64,000 nucleotides of DNA from Phycisphaerae bacterium (GTDB taxonomy: Bacteria; Planctomycetota; Phycisphaerae; UBA1845): contig JAJDEB010000034.1 of the NCBI GenBank assembly GCA_029260015.1, positions 62,001-126,000 on the forward strand, given 5' to 3'. Both the position numbers and the translations under genes were made by a program. Positions 17,380 to 25,630 of this stretch are shown here, piece after piece. The notes beneath the pieces are model-generated. The model was not told the origin of the DNA. It did no database searches and saw nothing but the letters and a program-made list of their open reading frames with translations. How positions within the stretch are numbered: the stretch's first letter is position 1; each line of letters opens with the position of its first letter.

Positions 17380-19431
17380 CTAGGGCTGGTGGTTGGTTTC
17401 GGCAAGCAAAGGGCGGTATTTCTGGTCGTCTGCAAACAGGGCATGTCTTCTCCGCAACTCGGCGATTGAATCAGTTATTCCCTGCTCCGATGCCAGCCGA
17501 ATCGCTGTCGATTGGAGATCGCCGGCTCGCTCAAAATCCATCGTTTCGGCGTAGGCGACAGCCAATGTGCTCAGAGCCATCGCGTCATTGTATTCCGTCT
17601 GCTCGCACAACTGGCGGGCCAACTCAATAGCACGATCCCCTTCTCGAAGAGTTTCATCCGGGCAGGTGGCTAACAACCATGCGAGGTGGCCCAACAATTC
17701 TGAACTGTTGCTCGTACATTGCAGTCCGTTTTCAAGGGTCGTGCGGGCAGCGGCGAATTGTTTTGTGGAATCCTGCATTGAAGCAAGTCGTTCGATCGCA
17801 TCGATGAAACATGGCGCTGATTCGACGGCAACCTGAAGATGGCGCACAGCCTCCGGCAACTCGTCGAAACCGGCAAAAACTTCCGCAATGTTGAATCGAT
17901 ACTTGGCGTGGGTCGGTGCTAGTTCGACTGCCTTCGACAAGTGTTTCAGTGCCAATTCTGGCCGAACGAGTTTCAACGCTGTGATGCCCATGCCGTTGTG
18001 CGCCTTGGCGTCGGAACGGTCCAGCTTGGCAGCATGCTCGTAGTGCTTGTAGGCTTCGAGATCATGTCCGGTTTCGCGCAGGGTTTCAGCAACATTGACG
18101 TGGGCGATGTGACTTTCCACGCCGATTGTTAAGGCATGGGTCCAAAGCGATTGTGAGTTACTCCAAACCGTCGTCTGAAAAACCGTCAGAAAAAACAATC
18201 CAAAAAGGTACGCCCCCATAGAGACTCGCAAGAGCTTGGCGAACGACGCACGAGCCGGATTGGTTTTCGCATGTTGAACGACAAAATGCAATGCGGCTGC
18301 CAGAAGTATGGCCAATGGAATCAGCGGCAGATAACCGTAGCGATCAGCAACAAATTGCTCACCGCTCTGGGCGATACCGGATACTGGCCCCAATAACAGC
18401 GCGTAGGATATCGTAGCAACCAACAATGCGGGCAAGCGTCGGCGCAAGGCAACGATTGTGATGCATCCAATTACAACGATGGCTGTGGTCAACGCGAAAG
18501 TTGATCCCACAAGCTGCGTTCGTCCAGGAATCGGATACAAGGCGCACAGCTTCGTCGGCACAAAGAACTTCAATGGATACCAGCACAAACCATATGTGAC
18601 GGTCGCGACTCTTGAAGCAAGGTCGAATCGCTCGATCGTCTGCCACGCCTCGGCGGCGGCCTGCGCTTTGATGGCCAGGACCGACGCGACGACTGAACAG
18701 ATCATGTAAGGAATCTTTTCACCAATCCGCGAAAGCACGGACCTTACTGAAGCGTGTATTCGTTGAAGCGGAAATACGTCGAAAATCAGGAACACCGCCG
18801 GGAGCGGGACAGCCGACGCCTTGGTCAGCATGGCAAGTGCAAACGATGCCCAGGAAACAATCAGCCATGCCGTGCCTCGATCCGTGAAAGCAAACTTCAA
18901 ATATCCGAATACAGACACCATCACAAAAACGCCCGAGAGCACATCACGCCTTTCGGTGATCCATGTGACAGACTCGACGCGCAACGGATGAATCGAGAAC
19001 AACAGCGTCGCAATCAGTGCGGCTCGAGATAGCGAATTGCGTTCGGCTGATTCCGTCGATTGAAAACCCCGCGAAAGCAGCATCAACGCGACGTCGAAAA
19101 ATATGACAGCAACGAGACAATGCAGGATCAGATTGGTCAAATGAAATCCAAACGGATTCAGCCCCCATACGGAATAGTCAATCGCAAAACTGAGCCATGC
19201 AAGCGGTTGGTAGTGTCCGCCATGAAACGTCGTGAACATCCAATTAAGATGTTCGCCCTCGAGTCCGCGAATCCCTTCGTTGAATACAATGTTGGCGTCA
19301 TCGTCCCAGTTGACGAATTCTCCGGACAAGCCACTGGTAAACGCGGCGAACGTGATAGCCGCGATCAAGAATCGAAAAGCCCACAGCTTCGACCGGTTCG
19401 GTGCGGCGAATTGAGGATTGGAATCGTTCAC
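17380..19431 (-). CDS. TMTC-like membrane protein with C-terminal TPR repeats
   Basis: A 683-residue protein starting with GTG. The first ~430 residues form many helices and begin with 'FVNWDDDANIVFNEGIRGL', an acidic motif in the first loop as in GT-C fold glycosyltransferases. 'ESVTWITERRDVLSGVFVM' is the TMTC/DUF1736-like block. Residues ~440-683 are about five TPR units, including 'AWLLATCPDETLREGDRAI', a TPR variant very common in Planctomycetota. Eukaryotic TMTC proteins are O-mannosyltransferases, so a lipid-sugar-dependent protein glycosyltransferase is possible, but the bacterial members are uncharacterised as far as I know. It is transcribed alone, divergent from the aminotransferase. 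Confidence 0.75.
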   Translation of the reverse strand: MNDSNPQFAAPNRSKLWAFRFLIAAITFAAFTSGLSGEFVNWDDDANIVFNEGIRGLEGEHLNWMFTTFHGGHYQPLAWLSFAIDYSVWGLNPFGFHLTNLILHCLVAVIFFDVALMLLSRGFQSTESAERNSLSRAALIATLLFSIHPLRVESVTWITERRDVLSGVFVMVSVFGYLKFAFTDRGTAWLIVSWASFALAMLTKASAVPLPAVFLIFDVFPLQRIHASVRSVLSRIGEKIPYMICSVVASVLAIKAQAAAEAWQTIERFDLASRVATVTYGLCWYPLKFFVPTKLCALYPIPGRTQLVGSTFALTTAIVVIGCITIVALRRRLPALLVATISYALLLGPVSGIAQSGEQFVADRYGYLPLIPLAILLAAALHFVVQHAKTNPARASFAKLLRVSMGAYLFGLFFLTVFQTTVWSNSQSLWTHALTIGVESHIAHVNVAETLRETGHDLEAYKHYEHAAKLDRSDAKAHNGMGITALKLVRPELALKHLSKAVELAPTHAKYRFNIAEVFAGFDELPEAVRHLQVAVESAPCFIDAIERLASMQDSTKQFAAARTTLENGLQCTSNSSELLGHLAWLLATCPDETLREGDRAIELARQLCEQTEYNDAMALSTLAVAYAETMDFERAGDLQSTAIRLASEQGITDSIAELRRRHALFADDQKYRPLLAETNHQP

Positions 19432-19590
19432 GCGAGCATTCTACACTAACCCGATGCGGCGGAAAGCTTCTGACGGATCGTCGGTAACGCGTCTGGTTGA
19501 CCCAATGGCAGACGGTTGATAGCTTTCAGATCGGTCAGTCGGTGCGTTGTTGCTATCTCGCAAAATGGGCTATGTCGTAGAATGGATTAA

Positions 19591-20793
19591 ATGCAAATGA
19601 GTTTTCCCACGATCATCCCGGCTCGCAGGACCAACGAGATCAAATATGCGGTGCGTGATGTCGTCGTACTGGCGCAGGAAGTTTCAGCCGCCGGTATGTC
19701 GATGTGCTATCTGAATATCGGCGATCCAAATCTGTTTGACTTTGAGACGCCGCCCCACATTGTCGAAGCGGTCCATCAGGCGATGAAAGAGAATCGCAAT
19801 GGATACGCGCCGTCTTCAGGCACAAAAGGCGCGGTTGCCTCGATCAACAAGCAAGCCGCTCGCCAAGGCATCGAATCGGTGCAGCATACATTCGTCACCA
19901 CCGGTGCCAGCGAGGCCATCGATCTGGCGCTGACCGCACTGGTGAACCCCGGTGAAAACGTGCTGACTCCTTCGCCGGTCTATCCGCTGTATACCGCGAT
20001 CCTGTCGAAACTAGACGCCGTCAACAATCCATATTACCTCGATGAAGACAACAACTGGGAGCCCGACATCGCTGACATCGCGTCGAAGATCAACGACAAG
20101 ACGCGAGCACTTATATTGCTGAACCCGAACAACCCGACAGGTACGGTCTATTCCAAAAAAACATTGCAAGCCGCCATCGACTTGGCGATCAAGCACAATC
20201 TCGTGATCTTCAGCGATGAGATTTACGACAAGCTCTTGCTCGATGATTTACCTTATACCTCGATCGCGTCCATGAGCGACGAGTTGCCAGTTGTCACATT
20301 TAACGGAATGAGCAAGGCGTACCTGGCACCGGGGTTTCGGATCGGTTGGGGCATTGTCAGCGGACCCGATGCAATCGTTGGCGAATATTGCGAGGCGATT
20401 CAGAAACTCGAACGGGCCCGACTCAGCGCCAACCATCCCGAACAATACGCGATCCCCGCAGCCTTAGACGGTGATCATTCATTTCTCGAACCGGTGCTGG
20501 ATCGCTTGCGCCGCCGCCGCGATTTGACGGTTCAGCGCCTCAACGCCATTGAGGGTATCAGTTGCGTGAAACCGCAAGCTGCGTTCTACGCGTTTCCGCG
20601 AATCGATTTGGGTGTTGAGGATGATGCGTTTGTGCAGAAGCTTGTGCGCGAAACCGGAACCGTCTGCGTGCATGGCAGCGGGTTCGGCCAGCGTCCCGGG
20701 ACGCAGCACTTTCGCGTGGTATTTCTGGCACCGGAGGAAACGTTGGACCGCGCGTTCGACCACATCGAATCGGTGGCTAAATCGTATCGCTGA
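19591..20793 (+). CDS. Class I/II pyridoxal-phosphate aminotransferase (AlaA-like)
   Basis: A 400-residue fold-type I aminotransferase. The PLP lysine is Lys242 in 'FNGMSKAYLAPG', with Asp209 and Tyr212 in 'SDEIYDK', Asn in 'LLNPNNPTGTVY' and an Arg at 250 in 'GFRIGW'. The overall pattern 'RTNEIKYAVRDVVVLA' at the N-terminus and 'IGDPNLFDFETP' resembles AlaA/YfbQ-type glutamate-pyruvate transaminases. Aspartate or aromatic specificity cannot be excluded. A TAGAAT hexamer lies only 7 bases before the ATG and there is no clear ribosome-binding site, so the mRNA might be leaderless. The gene is convergent with the lipoprotein gene, with 15 bp between stops. Confidence 0.88.
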   Translation: MQMSFPTIIPARRTNEIKYAVRDVVVLAQEVSAAGMSMCYLNIGDPNLFDFETPPHIVEAVHQAMKENRNGYAPSSGTKGAVASINKQAARQGIESVQHTFVTTGASEAIDLALTALVNPGENVLTPSPVYPLYTAILSKLDAVNNPYYLDEDNNWEPDIADIASKINDKTRALILLNPNNPTGTVYSKKTLQAAIDLAIKHNLVIFSDEIYDKLLLDDLPYTSIASMSDELPVVTFNGMSKAYLAPGFRIGWGIVSGPDAIVGEYCEAIQKLERARLSANHPEQYAIPAALDGDHSFLEPVLDRLRRRRDLTVQRLNAIEGISCVKPQAAFYAFPRIDLGVEDDAFVQKLVRETGTVCVHGSGFGQRPGTQHFRVVFLAPEETLDRAFDHIESVAKSYR

Positions 20794-20808
20794 TTGATCG
20801 ATTATTTC

Positions 20809-23013
20809 CTACGGCCCCTGCGGGAACTCGAACAAATATATCGCCGGTTCATCGACATTGGACACCGCGATGATCGCTCCGGAGGCGGCCATCCGCCCGA
20901 CCGAGTTCCGCTCGGGAACATCGGCGACGGAAAGCAGCTGGGACGTCGCGAAGGGTGATTCGGTTTGAATCGCAACCACCTGACTCACTGCATTGGCAAC
21001 AATCGCTACCCGGCCAATCTCGAAATGAGCAACATCGACCGCGCCGCGCCGGTCAATACCCGGTAATTGCGCGGTGTGAATCACCTGCTCGGTGGCCACA
21101 TCGACAATCGCGAAATTGATTTGCCCAAGGTCGTCATCGACAACCACCGCAAGCACTTCGCCATCACCGCTGATTGCCAAAGCAACCGGATTGTCGTTCG
21201 CACCGTCGCTGACGTCGATTCGCGATATCGTAAATGGGTCGGAGGTTTGTACGGAAAGCAGTGCGCCCAATCCTGCAAGAAACACGCGGCTGCCATCGGG
21301 GGCGAATACCAACTGCTGGGCGAGAACCGTTCCCCCTGCATCGGTGACCAAATCGATCGGCGGAATGATGAAGTTTGGAATGTTCCGATCAACATTGGCG
21401 AAGATCAATTCACCGGCTTGTCCGATCGGGGCGAGATCTTCGAGGAGAGTGGCTAGCATCGATCCGTCCGGGCTCAATCGCGAGTACACCGGAACGTCGC
21501 CTTCGGGCGTTTGCATCCGGCGCACTTCGTCGGCAAAGACACTGTCGTCCGTGCGAAGTATCGTCACCCTGTCGGCAAAATCCTCCGACGTTGCAGGGAC
21601 GAAAACGCGCGTTTCCATCGGATCAAAATCGACAATCTCACCGATGTAGTCAGCCGTCGTCGTTTCCGTCTGACGGATGACATCCAGCGTCACCGCATTG
21701 AACGAGACGCCAGCATCTGGCCGATCGGTAATCACGGAAAGGACTGCTCCGGTAGGCGAATAGCCCAACGCACTCGTCCCCAACGGGGACAAAGTTTCCG
21801 GCACTGGAACGGTCGTCAGCGCAAATGGATCGTTCGTTTCAAACTGGGACACCACCCCACTGCCAACATCGCTGAATACGCCGACAGTTCCTCCCGGTGC
21901 AAGCAGCAGCAGGTCGGGCGTCGTGGGTTCGGTCACTGAAATCTTGGCGCGACGTCGAGCCAGCGTTCCTGATTGCCCCGAAAATGTAATGTCGCCGAAT
22001 ACAAAATCGCCAGTCGCTCCGCACGATGGACTCAGCCCACCATGTCGCCGCACGGCTACGGATAGAAACTGCCCGCTCAAATCTCCAGTATCTGGGTCGA
22101 TCGCCAGCGCCTCCAATCGAGCGATGGTCTGATCGCAGAGGGCTTCATTGGTGCGGTTGATCGTGCAAAGTCCGATGCTGGTTGCGTCGCCTAGAATGAA
22201 TTGCTCGACGCTAGAATCGAACCCGGTGCGCTGGATCGTCTGTGCTTGTTGGTTTGAGAAGACAATCGTCCCGCTTTGCATTCGCCCGATATCGTTGCCA
22301 TCGGGGTCGAAAGTCGTTTCCTGGAGAATCGAATACGAATCTTCAATGTTTGCCGGCTGTGATCCGGATGGAAGAGTGAAACTCAGCGACGCAGCATTGA
22401 GTTGGGCGATGGCGTCCTGCACCTGCGGGAGAGCGAGGATTTCCGCGCAACTGTTGGCGACGATCGGGGGCGGTTCGGGGAAATCGATATTGATTTTATT
22501 AAGCGTTACAGTTCGCGGTTCCGTCGTTGAAATCGAAATGCACATGTCAAACGTGCCCGCAAGCAGCGACTGTAGTCCAGTCGTCGAAACGTCAATCGAT
22601 GTCGGTACAATCTGAGTGACAATGAAGTCTTCGTGATGGACAACGATGGGCGTCTCCGGGCTTGCTGATTGGCAGGCGTTGGTCGTCATGTCAGATTCCA
22701 AACGCAACGTCACCACGATGACGCCGGATGTACCGACGTCTGGTCGAACGGGGTGTTCGGATACGAGTAGATCTTCTGCAACGATTGAGATGGTCGCGTT
22801 AAGAGGGATGTCCGAGGGAAGTTGGCCAGAAATATCGATCGGGAGTCGGCGCGAAAGCACGCCTGAATCGCCCACTTGAAAGAGGCCATTTGAACTGATA
22901 TCGAGCGATATGGTCGAATCGCCACCACCCCCACCGGGATTCTGATTCGGCGTGCATCCGCCTGCGAAATAGATGGAAATCCCGATCAGCAGAACTCGAA
23001 TGTAAAACGACAA
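20809..23013 (-). CDS. Large secreted lipoprotein, beta-propeller-like C-terminal half
   Basis: About 734 residues. The N-terminal signal 'IRVLLIGISIYFAGGC' ends in a lipobox cysteine followed by 'TPNQNPGGGGGD', a flexible glycine linker often seen in planctomycete lipoproteins. The C-terminal ~400 residues are a series of short beta-rich units with 'LLAPGGTVGVFSDVGSG', 'YSRLSPDGSMLATL', 'FAPDGSRVFLAGLG' and 'ALAISGDGEVLAVVVD', as in WD40/YncE-like propellers. Function is unknown. The start was taken as the TTG at 23013 because AGAGGTGG lies 5 bases before it; GTG at 23022 would overlap that site. It stands alone, convergent with the aminotransferase. Confidence 0.7.
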   Translation of the reverse strand: MSFYIRVLLIGISIYFAGGCTPNQNPGGGGGDSTISLDISSNGLFQVGDSGVLSRRLPIDISGQLPSDIPLNATISIVAEDLLVSEHPVRPDVGTSGVIVVTLRLESDMTTNACQSASPETPIVVHHEDFIVTQIVPTSIDVSTTGLQSLLAGTFDMCISISTTEPRTVTLNKINIDFPEPPPIVANSCAEILALPQVQDAIAQLNAASLSFTLPSGSQPANIEDSYSILQETTFDPDGNDIGRMQSGTIVFSNQQAQTIQRTGFDSSVEQFILGDATSIGLCTINRTNEALCDQTIARLEALAIDPDTGDLSGQFLSVAVRRHGGLSPSCGATGDFVFGDITFSGQSGTLARRRAKISVTEPTTPDLLLLAPGGTVGVFSDVGSGVVSQFETNDPFALTTVPVPETLSPLGTSALGYSPTGAVLSVITDRPDAGVSFNAVTLDVIRQTETTTADYIGEIVDFDPMETRVFVPATSEDFADRVTILRTDDSVFADEVRRMQTPEGDVPVYSRLSPDGSMLATLLEDLAPIGQAGELIFANVDRNIPNFIIPPIDLVTDAGGTVLAQQLVFAPDGSRVFLAGLGALLSVQTSDPFTISRIDVSDGANDNPVALAISGDGEVLAVVVDDDLGQINFAIVDVATEQVIHTAQLPGIDRRGAVDVAHFEIGRVAIVANAVSQVVAIQTESPFATSQLLSVADVPERNSVGRMAASGAIIAVSNVDEPAIYLFEFPQGP

Positions 23014-23126
23014 GGCAGCCACCTCTGGTCGAGGAAAGATTTAATCGTAGATTGCGACGTCAACTATCGTACCCATAGCCGCCCCTCCGGTTGCATCTTC
23101 CAACCGGCAGTTCGAGTCGTAGTGGT

Positions 23127-23486
23127 CTATGACGACGGACACGGTTCGATTTCTGCCGACATGCATCCTTTGCAGCGGGCGATGCGTGCGTCGCGGCCAA
23201 AACTGTGAATCTGGTCGCGTTTGAGTTCAGCCCGCTCCATCGTTGTGGTATCGACAATGACCCTGCCGGATTGATCCACTTCGCAGGCCATGCGAAATGC
23301 GTCTTCGAGCTTGTGCCCGAATAGTCGATTGAGCATTAGAATGACGTACTCGTATGAGTGGTCGTCATCGTCGAGAAGGATCACGTTGTAGGGCGGTTGC
23401 CGACGCGGTTTATTCTCCCGCTTTGGCTTCACTTGACTCGGTGAGGGCGCGTCGATTGTTATTGTGCTTGATTTGTTTTCGGACAC
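23127..23486 (-). CDS. clpS: ATP-dependent Clp protease adaptor ClpS
   Basis: A 119-residue N-degron adaptor that hands substrates with destabilising N-terminal residues to a Clp unfoldase. The core reads 'YNVILLDDDDHSYEYVILML' with Asp-rich substrate-pocket residues, then a hydrophobic helix and 'RVIVDTTTMERAELKRDQI'. The C-terminal tail adds three cysteines (CKGC and EPC) beyond the usual end. A ~30-residue flexible N-terminus precedes the fold, as in other ClpS. The start is GTG. A ClpC-type unfoldase is encoded at 53.1 kb and is the likely partner, as in cyanobacteria and plastids. It lies 42 bp downstream of miaB on the same strand. Confidence 0.92.
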   Translation of the reverse strand: MSENKSSTITIDAPSPSQVKPKRENKPRRQPPYNVILLDDDDHSYEYVILMLNRLFGHKLEDAFRMACEVDQSGRVIVDTTTMERAELKRDQIHSFGRDARIARCKGCMSAEIEPCPSS

Positions 23487-23528
23487 GGATCGAATTCTCT
23501 CGAAGCGATGAATCTGGCATCACCTGGA

Positions 23529-25067
23529 CTATCCAGAAATCGGAATCGAAATGCCGCCATTCTGATGTCGCACCACAGGACTCGTCGGCACAGCGGCTGA
23601 TCGATGGTTCGCCTTGACTGGTTTATCGACCGGGTCACCGAAAAGCGTGAGTGCCGTCGCCCCGTTGATTTTGATTTTGGTCAATGAGCCGATGTACGAT
23701 TCATCGCCGCAAAACACCACGATGCGATCTGCCGACGTTCGACCCACCAACTGATCGGAGCGTCTCCAACTGATTTCTTCACCGCGCGTTTGCTCGGCTT
23801 CCTGGGCTTTGATCGCTGCTTTGCTATACCCTTCGACGAGAATCTCGACCGTTTCACCGATCATCGCCTGCGTCTGGGCGAGCGAGATGCGCTCCTGAAG
23901 TTCGAGCATGCGGCGGTTGCGATCGCGTTTGACGATGTCGGGGATGTCATCGGCCAGGGCTTTGTCAGCCACGGTGTTGGGGCGCGGCGAATACTTGAAG
24001 CAGAAGATATTCTTGAACTGAATCCGCTCCATCAATGCGAGGCTTTCTTCAAATTCCGCTTCCGTCTCTTCGCAGAATCCGACAATGAAATCGCTCGCAA
24101 TCGTCATGTTCGGCACGAACTCGCGCCCACGGGCTAACAGTTCCTCATACACCTCGACCGAATACTGCCTTTTCATCCGCTTGAGCACCGCGTTCGATCC
24201 GCTTTGGACGGGCAGGTGTAGGTACTCGCAGACTTTCGGTAGGTCGCGCATCGCCTCAAAGATTTGATCGCGAAAATCACCCGGATAGCTGGTGACGAAT
24301 CGGATGCGCTCCAGACCATCCACGTCGTTGAGACGATAGAGCAGGTCGGCCATGTTGACAGCCGCCCCGCCATCTTGATGCAGGTAGCTGTTGACCGTTT
24401 GCCCCAAGAGCGTGACTTCCTTCGCCCCTCGTCCCGCCAGCATTTTTGCTTCTTCGACGATTTGCTGTGGCGGACGCGAACGCTCTTTGCCACGCGTAAA
24501 TGGCACCACGCAGAATGTACAAAACTTATCGCAGCCGCGTTGGATGCGGATGTACGATTGCAGGACGTTGGCATTGGGAGCGGGTTCGCGCGACAGATCG
24601 AGCGCCTCGACCGAATCGAAATCGAGCGTCCGGTCGAGCAGATTGCTGTTTCGCTTCTTGTCGAGCGTCAGCGCCACAGCCCGACTCCGCGTCTCCTGCA
24701 CCTCTTCGATCATCGCGGGGACTTTGTTCAGCTCGCCCGGTCCGCAGACCAAATCGACGTACGGTATCTTCGCAAACACGCCATCAGGATCGCGCTCGGC
24801 CATGCAGCCGATCACACCGATGACCATGTCCGGATTGGCCTGCTTGGATTTTTTCGCCGTACCCAAGCGCGAGAGCGCCTTCTGCTCGGCGTGGTCGCGA
24901 ACGCTGCAGGTATTGACCAGAAAGACATCGGCATTGTCCACCGAGTCGGTCGTGACGTAATCCTTCGCCAGAAGCTGGCCAATGACCAACTCGCTGTCGA
25001 GCACATTCATCTGACAGCCCATCGTCTCGATGTAGACGGATTTATTCTTTTTAGGATGAGATTCCAT
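23529..25067 (-). CDS. miaB: tRNA-2-methylthio-N6-dimethylallyladenosine synthase
   Basis: A 512-residue radical-SAM methylthiotransferase that converts i6A37 to ms2i6A37 in tRNAs reading UNN codons. The N-terminal UPF0004 domain has Cys18 ('ETMGCQMN'), Cys54 ('VNTCSVRD') and Cys88 ('IGCMAERD') for the auxiliary cluster. The radical-SAM cluster is Cys179, Cys183 and Cys186 in 'RGCDKFCTFC'. A TRAM-like domain follows near the C-terminus, split by a ~20-residue Gln/Glu-rich insertion, with a short extra tail. The ATG before ESHPKKNK was chosen; an ATG five codons upstream is possible and neither has a strong ribosome-binding site. A good promoter and a tandem repeat lie upstream. Confidence 0.94.
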   Translation of the reverse strand: MESHPKKNKSVYIETMGCQMNVLDSELVIGQLLAKDYVTTDSVDNADVFLVNTCSVRDHAEQKALSRLGTAKKSKQANPDMVIGVIGCMAERDPDGVFAKIPYVDLVCGPGELNKVPAMIEEVQETRSRAVALTLDKKRNSNLLDRTLDFDSVEALDLSREPAPNANVLQSYIRIQRGCDKFCTFCVVPFTRGKERSRPPQQIVEEAKMLAGRGAKEVTLLGQTVNSYLHQDGGAAVNMADLLYRLNDVDGLERIRFVTSYPGDFRDQIFEAMRDLPKVCEYLHLPVQSGSNAVLKRMKRQYSVEVYEELLARGREFVPNMTIASDFIVGFCEETEAEFEESLALMERIQFKNIFCFKYSPRPNTVADKALADDIPDIVKRDRNRRMLELQERISLAQTQAMIGETVEILVEGYSKAAIKAQEAEQTRGEEISWRRSDQLVGRTSADRIVVFCGDESYIGSLTKIKINGATALTLFGDPVDKPVKANHRSAAVPTSPVVRHQNGGISIPISG

Positions 25068-25124
25068 ACGAATCCATGCCATCGGTGGCTCTACGGATTT
25101 GACAATCGTTACCGCACAATTGTC

Positions 25125-25153
25125 ATTCTAGGAGTCGGGATGTGGGCTTGCAA
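25125..25153 (-). promoter_or_regulatory. Promoter candidate for miaB-clpS
   Basis: On the minus strand TTGCAA (25148-25153) and TAGAAT (25125-25130) are spaced by exactly 17 bases, about 60 bases upstream of miaB. The form matches the nuo, acpP and smpB candidates in this window. Confidence 0.55.
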
Positions 25154-25155
25154 TG

Positions 25156-25187
25156 TTTGCCTGAAATCGACTTTGCCTGGAATTGAC
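25156..25187. repeat. Adjacent tandem 16-mer abutting the miaB promoter
   Basis: Two head-to-tail 16-mers, TTTGCCTGAAATCGAC (25156-25171) and TTTGCCTGGAATTGAC (25172-25187), identical at 14 of 16 positions, end two bases before the miaB -35 box. The placement suggests an activator site, or alternatively a small duplication. Confidence 0.55.
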
Positions 25188-25198
25188 AAGGTTGAGAC

Positions 25199-25630
25199 TT
25201 AGGAGGCTAGTGGTTGGGACATGGAATTGAGTTTGGCCAAATGCTCGCTGTGTCGCAATGCCACGGTTGAGAGACATTCTGTGGCGGCAGCGTTCCCAGC
25301 GACCATGCTAGCAGCTTGTTTGCATCGATCCACCAGTTGCTGCTTGTTTTTGATCAAACGCGGGATGAGAACATAAACCCCGTTGTAAGGCATCGCTGCG
25401 ATCGCGGCTTGTACGCGGGGCGGACCAGGCGTGGCGTCGAGCGAATCGAGCAACTCAGCCAGACGTTGGAGGCATTCTTTTTCCTCGGCGGACATTTTTG
25501 CAATGGATGCTGCAATTGAAACATCGGCATCGCTCACAAAGGCCGCAACATCGCCAAAATGCACCAGCATGCTCGACGACAACTCGCTGTACAACGCACT
25601 CACTGTTCGGACGACATCGTGCCTATCCAC
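25199..25630 (-). CDS. Ferritin-like four-helix protein coupled to nuoN
   Basis: A 143-residue all-helical protein. 'ALYSELSSSMLVHFGDVAAF', 'MSAEEKECLQRLAELLDSL', the 'TPGPPRV' turn and 'ALRHSEHLAKLN' resemble the ferritin-like fold of small planctomycete proteins, but the usual ExxH metal pairs are only partly kept (EEKEC in place of EExRH), so a di-iron site is uncertain. The start is a GTG overlapping the nuoN stop by 8 bp, with GAGGG about 8 bases upstream inside nuoN, so it is translated together with the complex I operon. An assembly or iron-related role for complex I is possible but unproven. Confidence 0.6.
   Translation of the reverse strand: MDRHDVVRTVSALYSELSSSMLVHFGDVAAFVSDADVSIAASIAKMSAEEKECLQRLAELLDSLDATPGPPRVQAAIAAMPYNGVYVLIPRLIKNKQQLVDRCKQAASMVAGNAAATECLSTVALRHSEHLAKLNSMSQPLAS

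Noticed and set aside
24264..25202. 312-codon open frame antisense to miaB
   Set aside because: MiaB has all its cysteine motifs on the minus strand; the antisense protein is Arg/His-rich and resembles nothing.
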